Assembly (NCBI RefSeq): GCF_002127325.2
Contig: NC_035437.2
Coordinates: forward strand, 163,097,408-163,161,407
Direction of reading: 5' to 3'
Length of the DNA: 64,000 nt
DNA from: Helianthus annuus
Taxonomy: Eukaryota > Streptophyta > Magnoliopsida > Asterales > Asteraceae
Part shown: positions 33,200 to 44,987 of the stretch, in pieces
How the letters are laid out: each line of letters starts with the position of its first letter
How positions within the stretch are numbered: position 1 is the first letter of the stretch
Position numbers and translations under genes: made by a program
The notes under the pieces: model-generated
Database searches by the model: none
What the model saw: only the letters and a program-made list of their open reading frames with translations
Told to the model about the DNA's origin: nothing

Positions 33200-34052
33200 C
33201 TCTCTTTTTTTTTTTTTTTTAATTTTTTTAACAACTTTCATTAAAAACCGACCATTAGCAAATCGCTAGGCCAACAACACAAACGCCATACTTACAAATT
33301 AAAGTTACACCAATCGATCCATGTAATAGTCTTATAACAAGATCTATTTTTGATCCACAAGTATCCTAACGTCTTAATGTCTTGTTTAATTTTTGCGGCG
33401 TTGACATCTTTATAACATGGCTTCGTTTCTGGATTTCCATAAGCACCAAACTGCCACGAATAAATGTTCTGCAGTCTCGTCTTCCAGCCCACACAATTTG
33501 CAAGTAATGGATTCTAGATGGACATTTCTTTTCGCTAACTCTACCATAGTAGGTAGTCGGTTCAACGACAACCTCCACATCATTACATTTACTTTAACTG
33601 GGATCCAATTGTTCCGGTGAATACATGCCCACTATCCACCACGTTATTACCTTGAAGCTGCCTTCGAAGACTTCTCACAGAAAATCTACCATCCGGTTCC
33701 AAGATCCAACTCCAGCGGTCTTCTCCAGGTCCCAGATGGAACTGCATCAGATCTGAAATAAGCTCTTCCAGCTGCTCCTTTTCTTTGTCCGAACTAGGAT
33801 CCTGGCTCCTTTTCTTTGTCCAAACTAGGATCCCTGCCCACTTCCCGGTATACATTTAAAAAAGGACTCCTGAAATACACCAGCAGCTCCCATGTCTTGT
33901 GATATCTTTATGACCTGCTTCCACACACCTCCTATACACATCTTTCTTGGAATAAAATTCCAAGTTTTGGAACTGTTATGCAGACTCCAAATGACTCTCC
34001 TCCACAACTTATTGCCTTCACTTTTGAACCGCCACCACCATTTGGCAAGCAT
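33200..34052 (-). pseudogene. LINE (L1-type) ORF2 3' end, truncated and frameshifted
   Basis: The minus strand reads from 34052 (WWWRFKSEGNKLWRRVI) through the region that follows RT in plant L1 elements. It contains DRWSWILEPDGRFSVRSLRR, then a zinc-binding RT-associated part with MWRLSLNRLPT and CKLCGLEDETAEHLF in other frames. It ends in an A-rich tail, the T-run at about 33205-33230 on the plus strand. At least two frame changes occur. A 31-bp tandem duplication (33775-33836) lies within it. The 5' part is missing, as usual for LINE insertions. No target duplication was identified. Confidence 0.75.
33775..33836. repeat. 31-bp tandem duplication within the LINE remnant
   Basis: CTCCTTTTCTTTGTCCRAAC.. 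occurs twice in direct succession with one or two differences. Confidence 0.75.
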
Positions 34053-34501
34053 ACAGGGGCGGACTTACATGTAGCCCAAGGTGGGCGGGCGCACCCCCGG
34101 GAAAAAATTTTTTTAGTGCTATTTTCCGTTGAAAATCCCGTCTGCACCCCTTGGATTTTTTCGTCCGCACCCCTTGAATTTTTTCATCCGCACCTCTTGG
34201 AATTTTTCGTCCACACACCTTAGGTAAAAAATGTTTTCGATTTATATTTTAAATTTTTTAGTAAACTCTAATTAAAAAAACTACCTAAATTATATAAACT
34301 TATACTACCCAACTTAACCCAAATACCCAATACCTTAACCCACTATTTCATTAAACATAATTAGCCCATTAATTACTAGCCCATTAACCAAACTCAACCT
34401 AAGTTAAAACTATAATAATTAAAATAAGCCCAATAGTCCCTTAGAATTCCTCCCCCCTCCCTCTCTTTCTATTAAATTTCATGACATTTTATTTATAAGC
34501 A
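34053..34501. other. Intergenic DNA with 23-bp tandem repeat
   Basis: Begins with GGGGCGGACTTACATGTAGCCC, a phrase typical of a plant non-autonomous DNA transposon end. Then come about 3.5 copies of a 23-bp unit (CGTCYGCACCCCTTGRATTTT) starting at 34139, 34162, 34185 and 34208. The rest is AT-rich without features. Confidence 0.5.
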
Positions 34502-34706
34502 TGTTACGTACAAATAATAAAAGGGTCGTTTATGTCATTTTTAGAAATAAAAGGACTTAATATGTCATAGTGGTTGTTGAGGGTTAGTTAGAGTTAGTTA
34601 CCTGTATTATTAGTTAAATAGACGGTTGTAACAGTTGATTCAGTATCTCGATAATGAATTGAAGTTTCCTTCTCTTACAATTCTCTCTCAATTTCTTATC
34701 GTAACA
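34502..34706 (+). repeat. Reina LTR copy 1 (outer)
   Basis: 205 bp, TGTTACGTAC..TATCGTAACA. It differs from copy 2 at two positions, both G-to-A by eye (near 34603 and 34671). Confidence 0.92.
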
Positions 34707-34709
34707 GTT

Positions 34710-34914
34710 TGTTACGTACAAATAATAAAAGGGTCGTTTATGTCATTTTTAGAAATAAAAGGACTTAATATGTCATAGTGGTTGTTGAGGGTTAGTTAGA
34801 GTTAGTTACCTGTATTGTTAGTTAAATAGACGGTTGTAACAGTTGATTCAGTATCTCGATAATGAATTGAAGTTTCCTTCTCTTACGATTCTCTCTCAAT
34901 TTCTTATCGTAACA
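34710..34914 (+). repeat. Reina LTR copy 2 (functional 5' LTR)
   Basis: 205 bp, directly followed by G and the PBS. The three bases GTT between copies 1 and 2 equal the base after the LTR (G) plus the two bases preceding the 3' LTR (TT). Confidence 0.92.
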
Positions 34915-34915
34915 G

Positions 34916-34928
34916 TGGTATCAGAGCT
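34916..34928 (+). other. Primer binding site, initiator tRNA-Met
   Basis: TGGTATCAGAGCT, one base after LTR copy 2. The last base departs from the usual C. Confidence 0.85.
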
Positions 34929-35159
34929 ACCGATCCTCATCGGAGCTCAGTTTCCGCATCAATTCGGCTACAATCGTTCATTCAACTCTGAATTTGATCA
35001 TCGATTCGATCAAATTCCATCGTTTCAGGTGTGCTCGCTTCGATTCATTGAAATTGATTGTTCCAATTTCAATTCTAAACAGAAATTAAGTCGGATTGAT
35101 CAATTTCAGTTTGACCTAACTCGATAAATTTCCCCAAATTTTGATTCGATTAATCAGCA

Positions 35160-38100
35160 ATGGCGACGAGACAACAGGAAATGGAACGAATTGAAAAATT
35201 AGGGCAAGATAACAAGATCATGACTGAAACCCAGCAACTTGTGTTAGATCAAAATTCAGAGGCAATCCAGATGCTTCAATTAAGCATGACGAAATTGGTC
35301 TCGCAAATGACAGAGCTCAATGAGAAATTGAGTGATGACAGGCATGGTAATCATTACCATGATCAAAGGTTGGTACGTACGGGGAGGTTGGACTTCCCAA
35401 AGTTCAATGGCACCGAAGTAGAAGGATAGGTCATCAAATGCAATCATTTTTTTGCTGTGGATAGAACACCAGAGAATGCGAAAGTGTATTATGCTGTGAT
35501 CAACCTAGAAGGGGCGGCATTGGAATGGCACCAAGGTTATGTGGATAGCCAAGACAGGGATATAACAGACATTCCTTGGGAGGAGTATTCAAGATCTGCA
35601 GTCACTAGATTCTCGGAAAGGTTATGTGAAGATGCCATGGAAGAGCTGAAGAATCTCAATCAAACAGGTCAATTAAATGATTACACTAAAGAGTTTGATA
35701 CCTTATTGAATAGGGTTAAATTGTCTGATGAATATGCTGCTAGTCTTTATGTTGGGGGGTTAAAACCAGAGATTAGATGTTTGGTTAAAATTTTTAAACC
35801 AAAAACTATGAGGGATGCTATAGCCATGGCTAAACAGCAAACTGTAGTGTATACCACCTTGTTTGGGGATAGAGAAATTAAAAAGAACCTTAGTTCCTAT
35901 GCTGCATCTACCTCTAGTTCCAAGGTTAATAATGCAGTAGGTTCTAAGAACATAGTTAATCCAACTGCATCAATGGCATTGTTACCTACCCCTCCATCAA
36001 ATAAGATGCTAAAAAATGTTAAGAAGGTTCCTGCCAAAATAGCTGAGGAGAAAAGAGCAAAAGGGGAATGTTTTTGGTGTAATGAAAAGTATACACCTAC
36101 TCACAATTGTAAATTCAAGCATCTTTACAATATTGAAATTTTGGGAGAAGATGATGATGAGGGTAGTGAGTATAAGGATATAGAGCAGGAATCACAAGAA
36201 GTACAAAATAAGGCTGAAGCTCAGTTGTCTGTTTATGCTATGACTGGAGTGACTTCTTTTTCCACAATGAGGGTAGTGGGAACTATAGGAACAAGACAAA
36301 TACATATACTCATTGATTCCGGGTCAACCCATAATTTTGTTAATTCCAAATTAGCAGCCAGATTGAACTGTCACACTAAAGAAGTTCCTTTAGTGAAAGT
36401 AGTGGTAGCAAATGGTAAAGAATTGGATTGTCATCAGCTGTGTCAAGACTTTCAGTGGTTAATGCAGGGTGTTTGGTTTAAGACTGATGTGTTATTGTTG
36501 CCTTTAGACAATTATGATATGGTTTTAGGCATACAGTGGTTGCAATCTTTGAATGACATCATGCGGAACTTTAAGAAACTCACAATGCAATTTAAGGTGG
36601 ATTCTAAGGTAATTGAGTTGAAGGGGATAGATAAAAATGGCATATCTCTTTGTTCTATAGAGAAACTGTCACAATTGTTGGGACAAGATAGTTCTATGGC
36701 TAGTATTCAACTGTTTAGTATTCAAGAAGGAATTCATGGCACTTTTCAACATCAAGCCAAGGTAATGGTTGAAAATGTTAATTCTGATATCAGCAAGTTG
36801 TTGGAAAAATTCCAGGATGTCTTTGACATTCCTACTAGTTTACCACCAAGTAGGCCATGTGATCATAAGATTCACCTCAAAGATGAATCTATCACTATCA
36901 ACCAAAGGGCCTATAGATATCCTGTTGGCCAAAAGGATATTATTGAAAAGATGGTCAAAGAAATGCTTGACATGGGGATCATTAGACCAAGTATCAGCTC
37001 ATTTGCATCTCCTGTTGTTTTAGTCAAAAAGAAAGATGGAAGCTGGAGATTGTGTATTGATTACAGAAAGCTGAATGATCAAACAATTAAGAACAAATTT
37101 CCCATTCCTTTAATTGAAGAATTGTTAGAGGAATTGGGAGGAGCAGTTGTATATTCAAAACTGGACTTGAGATCTGGTTATCATCAAGTTAGGATGAGTA
37201 GTGCAGACATTCATAAAACTGCATTCCGAACTCATCAGGGACTGTTTGAATTTTTGATCCTTCCCTTTGGGCTGACTAATGCACCAGCCACTTTTCAAAG
37301 TTTGATGAATTCTGTATTTCAAAGTCTGCTCAGGAAGTCTGTGTTAATATTTTTTGATGATGTGCTAGTTTATAGCAAAAGCATGGACCAGCATGTTGAA
37401 GACTTAAAGGCAGTATTGCAGTTATTCAGGGATAATCAGTTATTTGCAAAGAAGTCAAAGTGTAGTTTTGCAGGCTCTCAAGTAGAATATTTGGGTCATA
37501 TAATATCAAAAGAAGGAGTCTCTACTGATCCAACCAAAATTGAAGCAGTAAAACAATGGCCAGTACCTACTACAGTCAAACAATTGAGAGGTTTTTTGGG
37601 CTTAACAGGCTATTATAGAAGATTTGTTTCTTCATATGGTACCATTGCCAAACCATTGACCAATCTTCTTCAAAAAGATGCTTTTCATTGGTCACAAGAG
37701 GCTCAAACTGCTTTTGAAGCATTAAAGACAGCAATGACCCAAGCTCCTGTTTTGATGTTACCTGACTGGTCTAAGGAGTTTGTGGTGGAAACTGATGCAA
37801 GCTCTAAGGGGCTAGGGGCTGTATTAATGCAAGATAGGCACCCAATTGCCTTTGTCAGCAAAGCCTTATCACCAAGACAATGTGCTTTGTCCGTTTATGA
37901 AAAAGAGCTGCTGGCCATTTTGCTAGCAGTTAAACATTGGCACCAGTATCTCATTTTGAAACACTTTACCATTAGAACCGATCAGAAGAGTCTGAAATAT
38001 TTACTGGAGCAGAAAATCACTACTCCTCTTCAACATACGTGGCTTAGCAAGCTGATGGGATATGATTATGATATTATATACAAGAAAGGAGCAGAAAACT

Positions 38101-39590
38101 CAGTAGCCGATGCTTTATCTAGAGTCCATAGTTCCACATTAATGGCTCTGGCAGTTTCTTCCTTTGAACCAGTCTTGCTGCAACAAATCAAAGATCATTG
38201 GGCACAAGATGAGCAAGCCCAATTCTTTATTCAAAAACTTACAGCAGGTGAGGAGGTCAGACACATGGCTTGGGATGGAAATTTTCTAACAAGGAAGTCT
38301 AAATTGTGGATTGGTAAAGATGCAGCATTGAGGAATGCTATACTTCTATCTTGTCATTCATCTACTGTTGGTGGCCATTCTGGTATTACACCTACCCTTC
38401 AAAGATTTAAAAGCTTATTTTTTTGGAAAGGGGCATCTAAAGACATCAAGTCATGGGTCAAGAAGTGTGATGTTTGTCTTCGAGCTAAATACGAAACAGT
38501 GGCTTCACCTGGATTGTTAAATCCTTTGCCTATTCCTCAATCTATTTTCACTGACATTTCCATGGACTTCATTAGTGGTCTCCCAAAGTCTGGCAGTAAA
38601 GACACTATTCTAGTGGTGGTAGATAGGTTGACAAAATATGGGCACTTTATTGCCATTAAACACCCTTTTTCAGCAGCCCAAATTGCCCAAATTATGTTGG
38701 ACTCAGTCTTCAAGTTACATGGGTGTCCCTTAAATGTAGTATCTGATAGAGATCCAATTTTTATGAGTCTCTTCTGGAAGGAATTCTTGAAGTTACAAGG
38801 AATTGATCAGGCACTGTCCACTGCATACCACCCTCAATCGGATGGCCAGACTGAGGTTTTGAATCGGTGCTTGGAAACTTATCTTCGCTGTATGACGATG
38901 GCCAATCCAAGCAGTTGGAGTCAATGGTTATCATTAGCTGAATGGTGGTACAATTCCACTTGGCATTCTGCCATTGGTATGTCCCCATTCAAGGCTCTTT
39001 ATGGTGTTGAACCACCTACTCATTTGCCTTATGTCAAGGGGTCAACTCCAATAGGCTCCTTAGATATTTGGTTAACTCAAAGAGACTCTATGTTAACCAC
39101 ATTGAAACAGTCATTGGCAAGAGCCCGGAACCGAATGAAACAGTTTGCAGACAGGCACAGATCAGAGAGGGATTTTAATGTGGGTGATTGGGTTTATCTC
39201 AAGCTTCAACCATATGTACAAACTTCCTTGAGGCTGCATAAATATTCCAAAATTTCTCCTAAATACTATGGGCCTTTTCAAATAATTCGGAAGGTGGGAA
39301 TGGTTGCTTATACTTTACAATTACCAGATGGCTCTCAATTACACTCAACATTTCATGTGTCTCTGCTGAAGAAAGCATTTGGCCCTCCTGAGCAACAAAT
39401 TTTGATTCCTGATGCTAGTGTTCCAATTCATCAGCCTTTGGTCATTTTGGATAGGAAAATGGCTAGAAGTGGGAATCGAGCAATAGTCAAATTTTTAGTT
39501 CAATGGAAAGACCTACCGGTTCATGATGCCACCTGGGTAGAATCTGAAGAATTCATAGCAAGATTTCCAACATTCAACATTGATTCTTGA
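35160..39590 (+). pseudogene. gag-pol: Reina gag-pol polyprotein, one in-frame stop
   Basis: A single frame of 1477 codons including the final stop, from the ATG at 35160 to TGA at 39588-39590, with TAG at codon 90 (35427-35429). Gag has a coiled-coil N-terminus and one unusual zinc knuckle (CFWCNEKYTPTHNC, ~residue 303). Protease: LIDSGSTHNFV (~385). RT: LIFFDDVLVYS (~730). RNase H: ETDASSKGLGAVL (~877). Integrase: finger H..H..CDVC (~1066-1100), with MDFISGLPK, SDRDPIF and DGQTEVLNR holding the acidic residues. A chromodomain covers ~1420-1477 (VKFLVQWKDLPVHDATWV). The 90-codon N-terminal piece ends in the gag region, so the stop would block the product unless read through or reinitiated. 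Everything else appears intact. Confidence 0.92.
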
Positions 39591-39601
39591 GGTCAAGAAT
39601 C
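39582..39601 (+). other. Pre-PPT hairpin overlapping stop codon (Reina)
   Basis: GATTCTTGAGGTCAAGAATC is a perfect palindrome; as RNA it gives an 8-bp stem with loop AGGT. The polyprotein stop TGA is inside the stem, and the PPT begins seven bases after. Confidence 0.75.
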
Positions 39602-39608
39602 TTTTAAT

Positions 39609-39616
39609 GGGGGAAG
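39609..39616 (+). other. Polypurine tract (Reina)
   Basis: GGGGGAAG shortly before the 3' LTR; CTT intervenes. Confidence 0.75.
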
Positions 39617-39619
39617 CTT

Positions 39620-39824
39620 TGTTACGTACAAATAATAAAAGGGTCGTTTATGTCATTTTTAGAAATAAAAGGACTTAATATGTCATAGTGGTTGTTGAGG
39701 GTTAGTTAGAGTTAGTTACCTGTATTGTTAGTTAAATAGACGGTTGTAACAGTTGATTCAGTATCTCGATAATGAATTGAAGTTTCCTTCTCTTATGATT
39801 CTCTCTCAATTTCTTATCGTAACA
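39620..39824 (+). repeat. Reina 3' LTR (copy 3)
   Basis: 205 bp, one difference from copy 2, followed by TSD AAGCA. Confidence 0.92.
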
Positions 39825-40012
39825 AAGCATGCTTCTGAGTTCTCATAATTGATTATTACAGGTGGCGGAACACTACTACCAACAAACGACTCCAATCACT
39901 CACTCTTTTTTGAGATTCAAGTAACTCACTCTTCTTTGTTATTCAGGCAAGAGTCGTTTATAATCACATATATCCAATGGAGAACTTCATATATACTCTA
40001 TTAACTACAAGA

Positions 40013-40641
40013 TGTTGGGAATCATGGTATCAAAATATTAGCGGAAGCGGTTTATATAATTTACCAAAAGCCGATTATATAAATTTGATTTATTAATCCG
40101 ATTAATAAATATTCCCAATCAGGATCAAGGTTATACGCGTATAAACAAATAAACGGAATAAACAACCATAGAAGGTTTTAGTAATCAACCTTTGACGACT
40201 ACACCGGAATTGTAACACGCGGGTTACAACGAATCCTCGCTAGTAGGAAGTTCACAACCGAGCACAAGATACCCGAGAGTAGATCCGGCCAAGAAGGAGG
40301 CGGCGGCGATGCTTGGTCGACGGCAAGAGGATGGCGGCCAAGCTTAGGAGGGTGGCTAGGGTTTTGTGTTTTTATGAAAGGGTATCTAGGGTTTCCACCT
40401 TAAACATCTTTTTATAAAACCCAATCTTACATTAAGACCCTTTAAGATTATACAATTATAATCCTGTTAATAATAATCTAATTAATATTAAGTCCCTCGG
40501 GTTTAAACTATTATTATTTCACAAATAATAATCTACCTACTTGTGAACATATATGATTCGTGTACCAACGTGTAACTCTTCGGATCGTACCGAGTTAGTT
40601 ATGTTGACTTTAATTAGGTTCGGACATACATATATCCAACA
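40013..40641 (-). repeat. Copia 3' LTR
   Basis: 629 bp on the minus strand, TGTTGGATATATG..GATTCCCAACA, with inverted ends TGTTGG/CCAACA, preceded by the PPT AAGTGGGAGA (40643-40652). Confidence 0.85.
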
Positions 40642-40652
40642 ATCTCCCACTT

Positions 40653-41521
40653 GGACGATTTTAATTAAATGAGTCAACGTGTGCAGAGTTGGACACCTAG
40701 CTGCATCGCACTGCTCTTAACACGGCATGACACTTTACAGTCGTCAACTGGTTCTTTGCGTTCAAGTAACACTTTACTTAACCAAATACTATAGCCCTGA
40801 TAATTCTATCAATAAGTCCCTTCTGTATAGAACATTCGTTGATCGTAAGACATGGATCATTCATTCTTATATAGTGATCAACCATTCTCTATTCTCGTCT
40901 TTAATTCAAAGTGGTCTAACGAACTACTTTTAGTCCGAGCGTGGCCACACGTTTATTCCAGTTTGAGTTAACGAGGGCGCCAGAATGTCTAAACTTCTAA
41001 TCCTATAGAAGTACAGAATTCCATCAGCATCATACAACTCCCACTTGACCTTGGATTCCTCCCAACACTACCCGGATTACTACCCATGTTTCAGGACAGT
41101 GTTAGATAACATCAAAGATTGTCCTTGATCAAAGTAGTTTAATATGTGCCTAAGGAAAAAGGACAGATTGAACATATCAATATCAAAACATCTCATGACT
41201 TAGATCCATGGAGATCGTTTTGAAGCGAGTTACATCCAATATCATTCCCTAGTGATATTTGTGAATTTTGATTCTCAAACTCTTGAGTTATTCATCTCAT
41301 GAATACAATCATCTCAATTCACAATAGTCTTACATTCAAATTCATTCCCATGTAATTTGATCGACTACGGATATTTTAGAATACGCTTATTCAAGGATAT
41401 AAACATACAAATAACGAACACAGTTATAAAATAATTAAACTTGCATTTAACCAATAAATCAAATAACTATTTCAATGTAACTGTTTTAGTTCAAAATTAA
41501 AACACCAATACTAACTACAGA
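40653..41521 (-). other. Copia 3' non-coding region
   Basis: ~870 bp between the pol stop and the PPT. No ORF of note (40727-40933 on plus looks random). It is unusually long for a 3' untranslated part and AT-rich. Confidence 0.55.
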
Positions 41522-44156
41522 TCATGCCCACTGTCTAGCAAATCTAAGCCCTATTTTTCCAGCATGCTCCTCATGTTTAGCTTGAGGTAGAGGCTTAGTA
41601 AAGGGGTCAACCAGATTTAGATCCGTATGAACTTTGGTTATTACGATGTCTCCACGCTCTATTATCTCTCTAATATAGTGGAATTTTCTGAGTATATGCC
41701 TTGTGGTTTGATGCGACCTTGGTTCCTTTGCAAGAGCAATGGCACCAGTATTGTCACACAACATCTCGATTGGTTTCTTTATGCTAGGCACAACGTCGAG
41801 ATCGGTAATGAACTTCTTCATCCAGGCAGCCTCCTTAGCAGCATCCGATGCAGCATTGTATTCTGATTCACAGGTGGATTGAGCAACCACACTTTCTTTC
41901 GAGCTCTTCCAAGTAACAGCCCCACCATTCAGAATAAAAACATATCCCGTCTGTGATCTTGAATCGTCACGATCAGTCTGGAAACTTGCATCAGTATAAC
42001 ACTTAACTGACAGCTCCTCATCCCGTCCTCCATATATTAAGAACATGTCCTTAGTCCTTCTTAAGTACTTAAGAATGTTCTTCACTGCAGCCCACTGACT
42101 CTCTCCTGGATTCTGTTGATATCTACTCGTCATGCTAAGAGCATACGAGACATCAGGTCTAGTACATAACATGGCGTACATGATGGAACCGATAGCAGAA
42201 GCATATAGAACTCTTTCCATTTTCTTCTTTTCCTCTTCGGTCTTAGCACACTGCTCGCCATCAAGAATGGTTCCATGTGCCATGGGCAAGAGCCCCCTTT
42301 TTGACTCTTGCATTGAGAAGCATCGTATGACTTTATCAATATATGTACTTTGACTTAAACCTAATAACCGCTTTGATCTATCTCTATAAATCTTTATTCC
42401 TAGAATATAAGCGGCTTCACCAAGATCTTTCATTGCGAAACATTTTCCCAACCAAGCCTTAACATCTTTTAGCATAGGGATATTGTTTCCAATGATTAGT
42501 ATGTCATCTACATACAGAATTAGAAAAGTGATATAGCTCCCACTATATTTCTTGTAAACACACGGTTCATCTTCGTTTTTAATGAAGCCAAACTCTTTAA
42601 TTTTCTGATCAAAACGAAGATTCCAGCTGCGAGATGCTTGCTTTAATCCATAGATGGATTTATTTAGCTTGCACACCTTATTAGGATTATTTGGATCGGC
42701 AAAACCTTCAGGTTGAACCATATAGACATCTTCAAGTAAGTGTCCATTAAGGAACGCGGTCTTGACATCCATTTGCCATATCTCATAGTCATAATATGCA
42801 GCAATGGCAAGTAGAATTCTAATAGACTTAAGCATGGCTATTGGCGAGAAAGTTTCCTCATAATCAATTCCTTGAGTCTGAGTGAACCCTTTTGCTACAA
42901 GCCTTGCTTTGTAGGTTTGCACATTTCCATCCATGTCGGTCTTCTTCTTGAAGATCCATTTGTTTCCTACAGTCCAACCTTCGGTAGGAAGATCAACCAA
43001 ATCCCAGACTTGGTTATCATACATGGATTGCATCTCTGCATTCATGGCTTCTTGCCATTTCTTGGATTCTGAATCCAACATTGCAGCTTTGTAAGTAGCA
43101 GGTTCAGCTTCATCAATCATGAAGATATCGTCATACCTTTCAGGTGCACGACGATCCCTAATACTTCTTCGAACACTTGGTGTTTCTGTTGTTTCTTGAG
43201 TCCTCTCAGGCTCAACTTCAACAACTAGATCAGTTACTTCTCGTTCTGTCTGAACAACTGGTTCAGTCACTTGTGATTCTCGAATTTCTTCAAGATCCAC
43301 ATGGTTTTCTCCAATCCCTCGTGCCAGAAGCTCTTCCTCCAAGAAAGTGCCTCTGCGTTTAGTGAAGATCTTATTTTCAGTGGGGTGGTAGAAAAGGTAA
43401 CCGATCCTTTTAGCGTATCCGACGAAAACCACTTTTTCGCCTCTGGGATCTAGTTTATCCGAATATTCTAGAGTGACATAAGCGTTACATCCCCAGACCT
43501 TGAGATAGGATACTTTTGGTTTCTTTCCATGCCATATCTCATAAGGCGTTTTGTCAACCTTCTTCGTTGGAGTTATATTCACAAGTTTTGCGGCAGTTTC
43601 CAGAGCATAACTCCAAAAGGAGCGTGGGAGGGTTGTTCGACACATCATTGATCGAACCATATCTAATAGAGTTCGATTTCTTCGTTCAGACACACCATTA
43701 TGTTGTGGCGTTCTAGGTGGAGTGAGATGTGAAACTATTCCACAATCCTTTAGATGGTCGATGAACTCCTGACTAAGATATTCACCGCCTTGATCTGATC
43801 GAAGCATCTAAATAGTTCTATTTAGCTGATTCTCTACTTCGTTTTGGTACTCCTTGAACTTTTCAAATGTCTCATGTTTATGCTTCATAAGATAAACATA
43901 ACCATATCTACTGAAATCATCAGTGAATGTAACAAAGTATCTTTCTCCATGTCTTGAAATTGTTCTGAATGGACCAAATACATATGTATGTACAAGTCCC
44001 AACAGATCATTAGCTCTTTCTCCAACATTTGAAAAAGGTGCTTTTGATAACTTTCCACTTAAGCATGATTCGCATTTGCCAAATGTTTCCGAACCCTTAG
44101 AATCTAAGATTCCTGCGGTTTTAAGTTGTTTAACACGGTTCTTGCTTATGTGACCA
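41522..44156 (-). pseudogene. pol: Copia pol: integrase-RT-RNaseH, partial, one stop
   Basis: Starts at the Tekay insertion in the GAG-pre-integrase finger (HGHISKNR..CESCLSGK). The integrase core follows; in-frame TAG (43808-43810) lies before MLRSDQGGEY, after which the frame is open to 41522. RT has FKKKTDMDG..QTYKARLVAKG, MDVKTAFLNG and the catalytic YVDDILIIGN. RNase H has KCYTDASFQ and TCESEY. The first integrase catalytic Asp is replaced by Tyr (LVHTYVFGPF, where relatives have H-[ST]-D). Copia order INT before RT is clear. The element cannot be active as it stands. Confidence 0.9.
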
Positions 44157-44755
44157 TGTAACACCACGTAAAAACGTGTCCAATTATACATAGACACGTG
44201 TCCTAAACTCCGGTTATGCGAAAGATTGAATTTAAGGGACTAAAGTTGACAACAAGTGAAAATGGGCAAATGAAAGGACTAAAAGTGTCAACATGCCAAA
44301 CTTGAGCCTCTGAATGACCACATGCGAAGAAAATATTCTTAAATGGGTGATTGATTGGGTATGTGAAGCCGTTTGTGAAAATAATCGGAAGATTTTAAAT
44401 TATAAGGGTTAAAAGTGTCAATATGTCAATTCTGACCTCTGAGTGGCCTTTTAACGAAACCGAGGCTTCGTAATATTCAAATATACTCCCGAGAATGTGT
44501 GATAAAAATTTCACGTGATTCCGAGATCGTTAAGCATGTTTTCTAAACTTTGGGCTAAAAGCGTCAACTTGATGAAACTTGTGTTTATGAAGGAATCTAA
44601 CGAACCCGAGCCAAACGAAGTTTGTTTATACCTCCTTGGGCTCCAAAAAATCAACTACAAGGGCCTTGATTGCCAAAAATAAAGTTAAAAAGGGTTTAAA
44701 ACGTTCAGGGACTGAAACTGCCAAGTTATAAACTTGTTTTACCAGTTTTCCCGGT

Positions 44756-44806
44756 CCACGCGGCCCGCGTAAGACCCCCCTTAGGTCTTACGCGCCCCGC
44801 CTCAGA
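44756..44806 (+). repeat. Palindromic cassette upstream of LTR TATA box
   Basis: GCGTAAGACC (44767-44776) and GGTCTTACGC (44784-44793) form a perfect 10-bp stem with a 7-base loop, flanked by CACGCGGCCCGCG. The 3' LTR has the same arms at 63763-63772 and 63780-63789. Confidence 0.8.
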
Positions 44807-44978
44807 CTGCCAGTATCAGAAAATTTATGCCAGGTGCGGGTTTGGCCTGTTACACCGCCTTAGCCTAGTTTTTAACGACCTAGGGGCTGTAAGTCGGTTC
44901 AAATTAATAGGTAGGACACCTGGGGTGATCCCATGGCCTTCAATACACCTGGAAGTGATCCTAGAGCATCTAATTTAG

Positions 44979-44987
44979 TATAAATAT
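44979..44987 (+). promoter_or_regulatory. LTR TATA box
   Basis: TATAAATAT about 185 bp downstream of the cassette; the 3' LTR counterpart is at 63976-63983. Confidence 0.6.

Larger units (their letters stand above)
34502..39824 (+). mobile_element. Reina-type Gypsy chromovirus with duplicated 5' LTR
   Basis: The whole unit is flanked by AAGCA (34497-34501 and 39825-39829). It has three 205-bp LTR copies: 34502-34706, 34710-34914 and 39620-39824. The first two are separated only by GTT. It has a PBS (34916-34928), one long gag-pol frame (35160-39590), a hairpin overlapping the stop codon and a PPT (39609-39616). Small size, very short LTRs, a single ORF and a C-terminal chromodomain indicate the Reina clade. 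LTR copies 2 and 3 differ at one base, copies 1 and 2 at two, so insertion is recent. Only one in-frame stop is seen in the polyprotein. Confidence 0.92.
40013..44156 (-). mobile_element. Copia element, 3' part (5' part beyond the window)
   Basis: Minus-strand element: 3' LTR 40013-40641, PPT 40643-40652, non-coding 3' region, then pol 41522-44156. The Tekay element starting at 44157 cut it inside the integrase zinc finger. The rest, including gag and the 5' LTR, should lie to the right of that element, outside the window. Lineage within Copia is not certain (Tork/Ikeros/TAR-like are possible). Confidence 0.85.

Noticed and set aside
34139..34217. CRISPR-like array
   Set aside because: Units of 23 bp are directly tandem without spacers, and the context is a plant genome.
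43177..43362. Plus-strand ORFs opposite the Copia pol
   Set aside because: Antisense shadows of a conserved pol frame on the minus strand.
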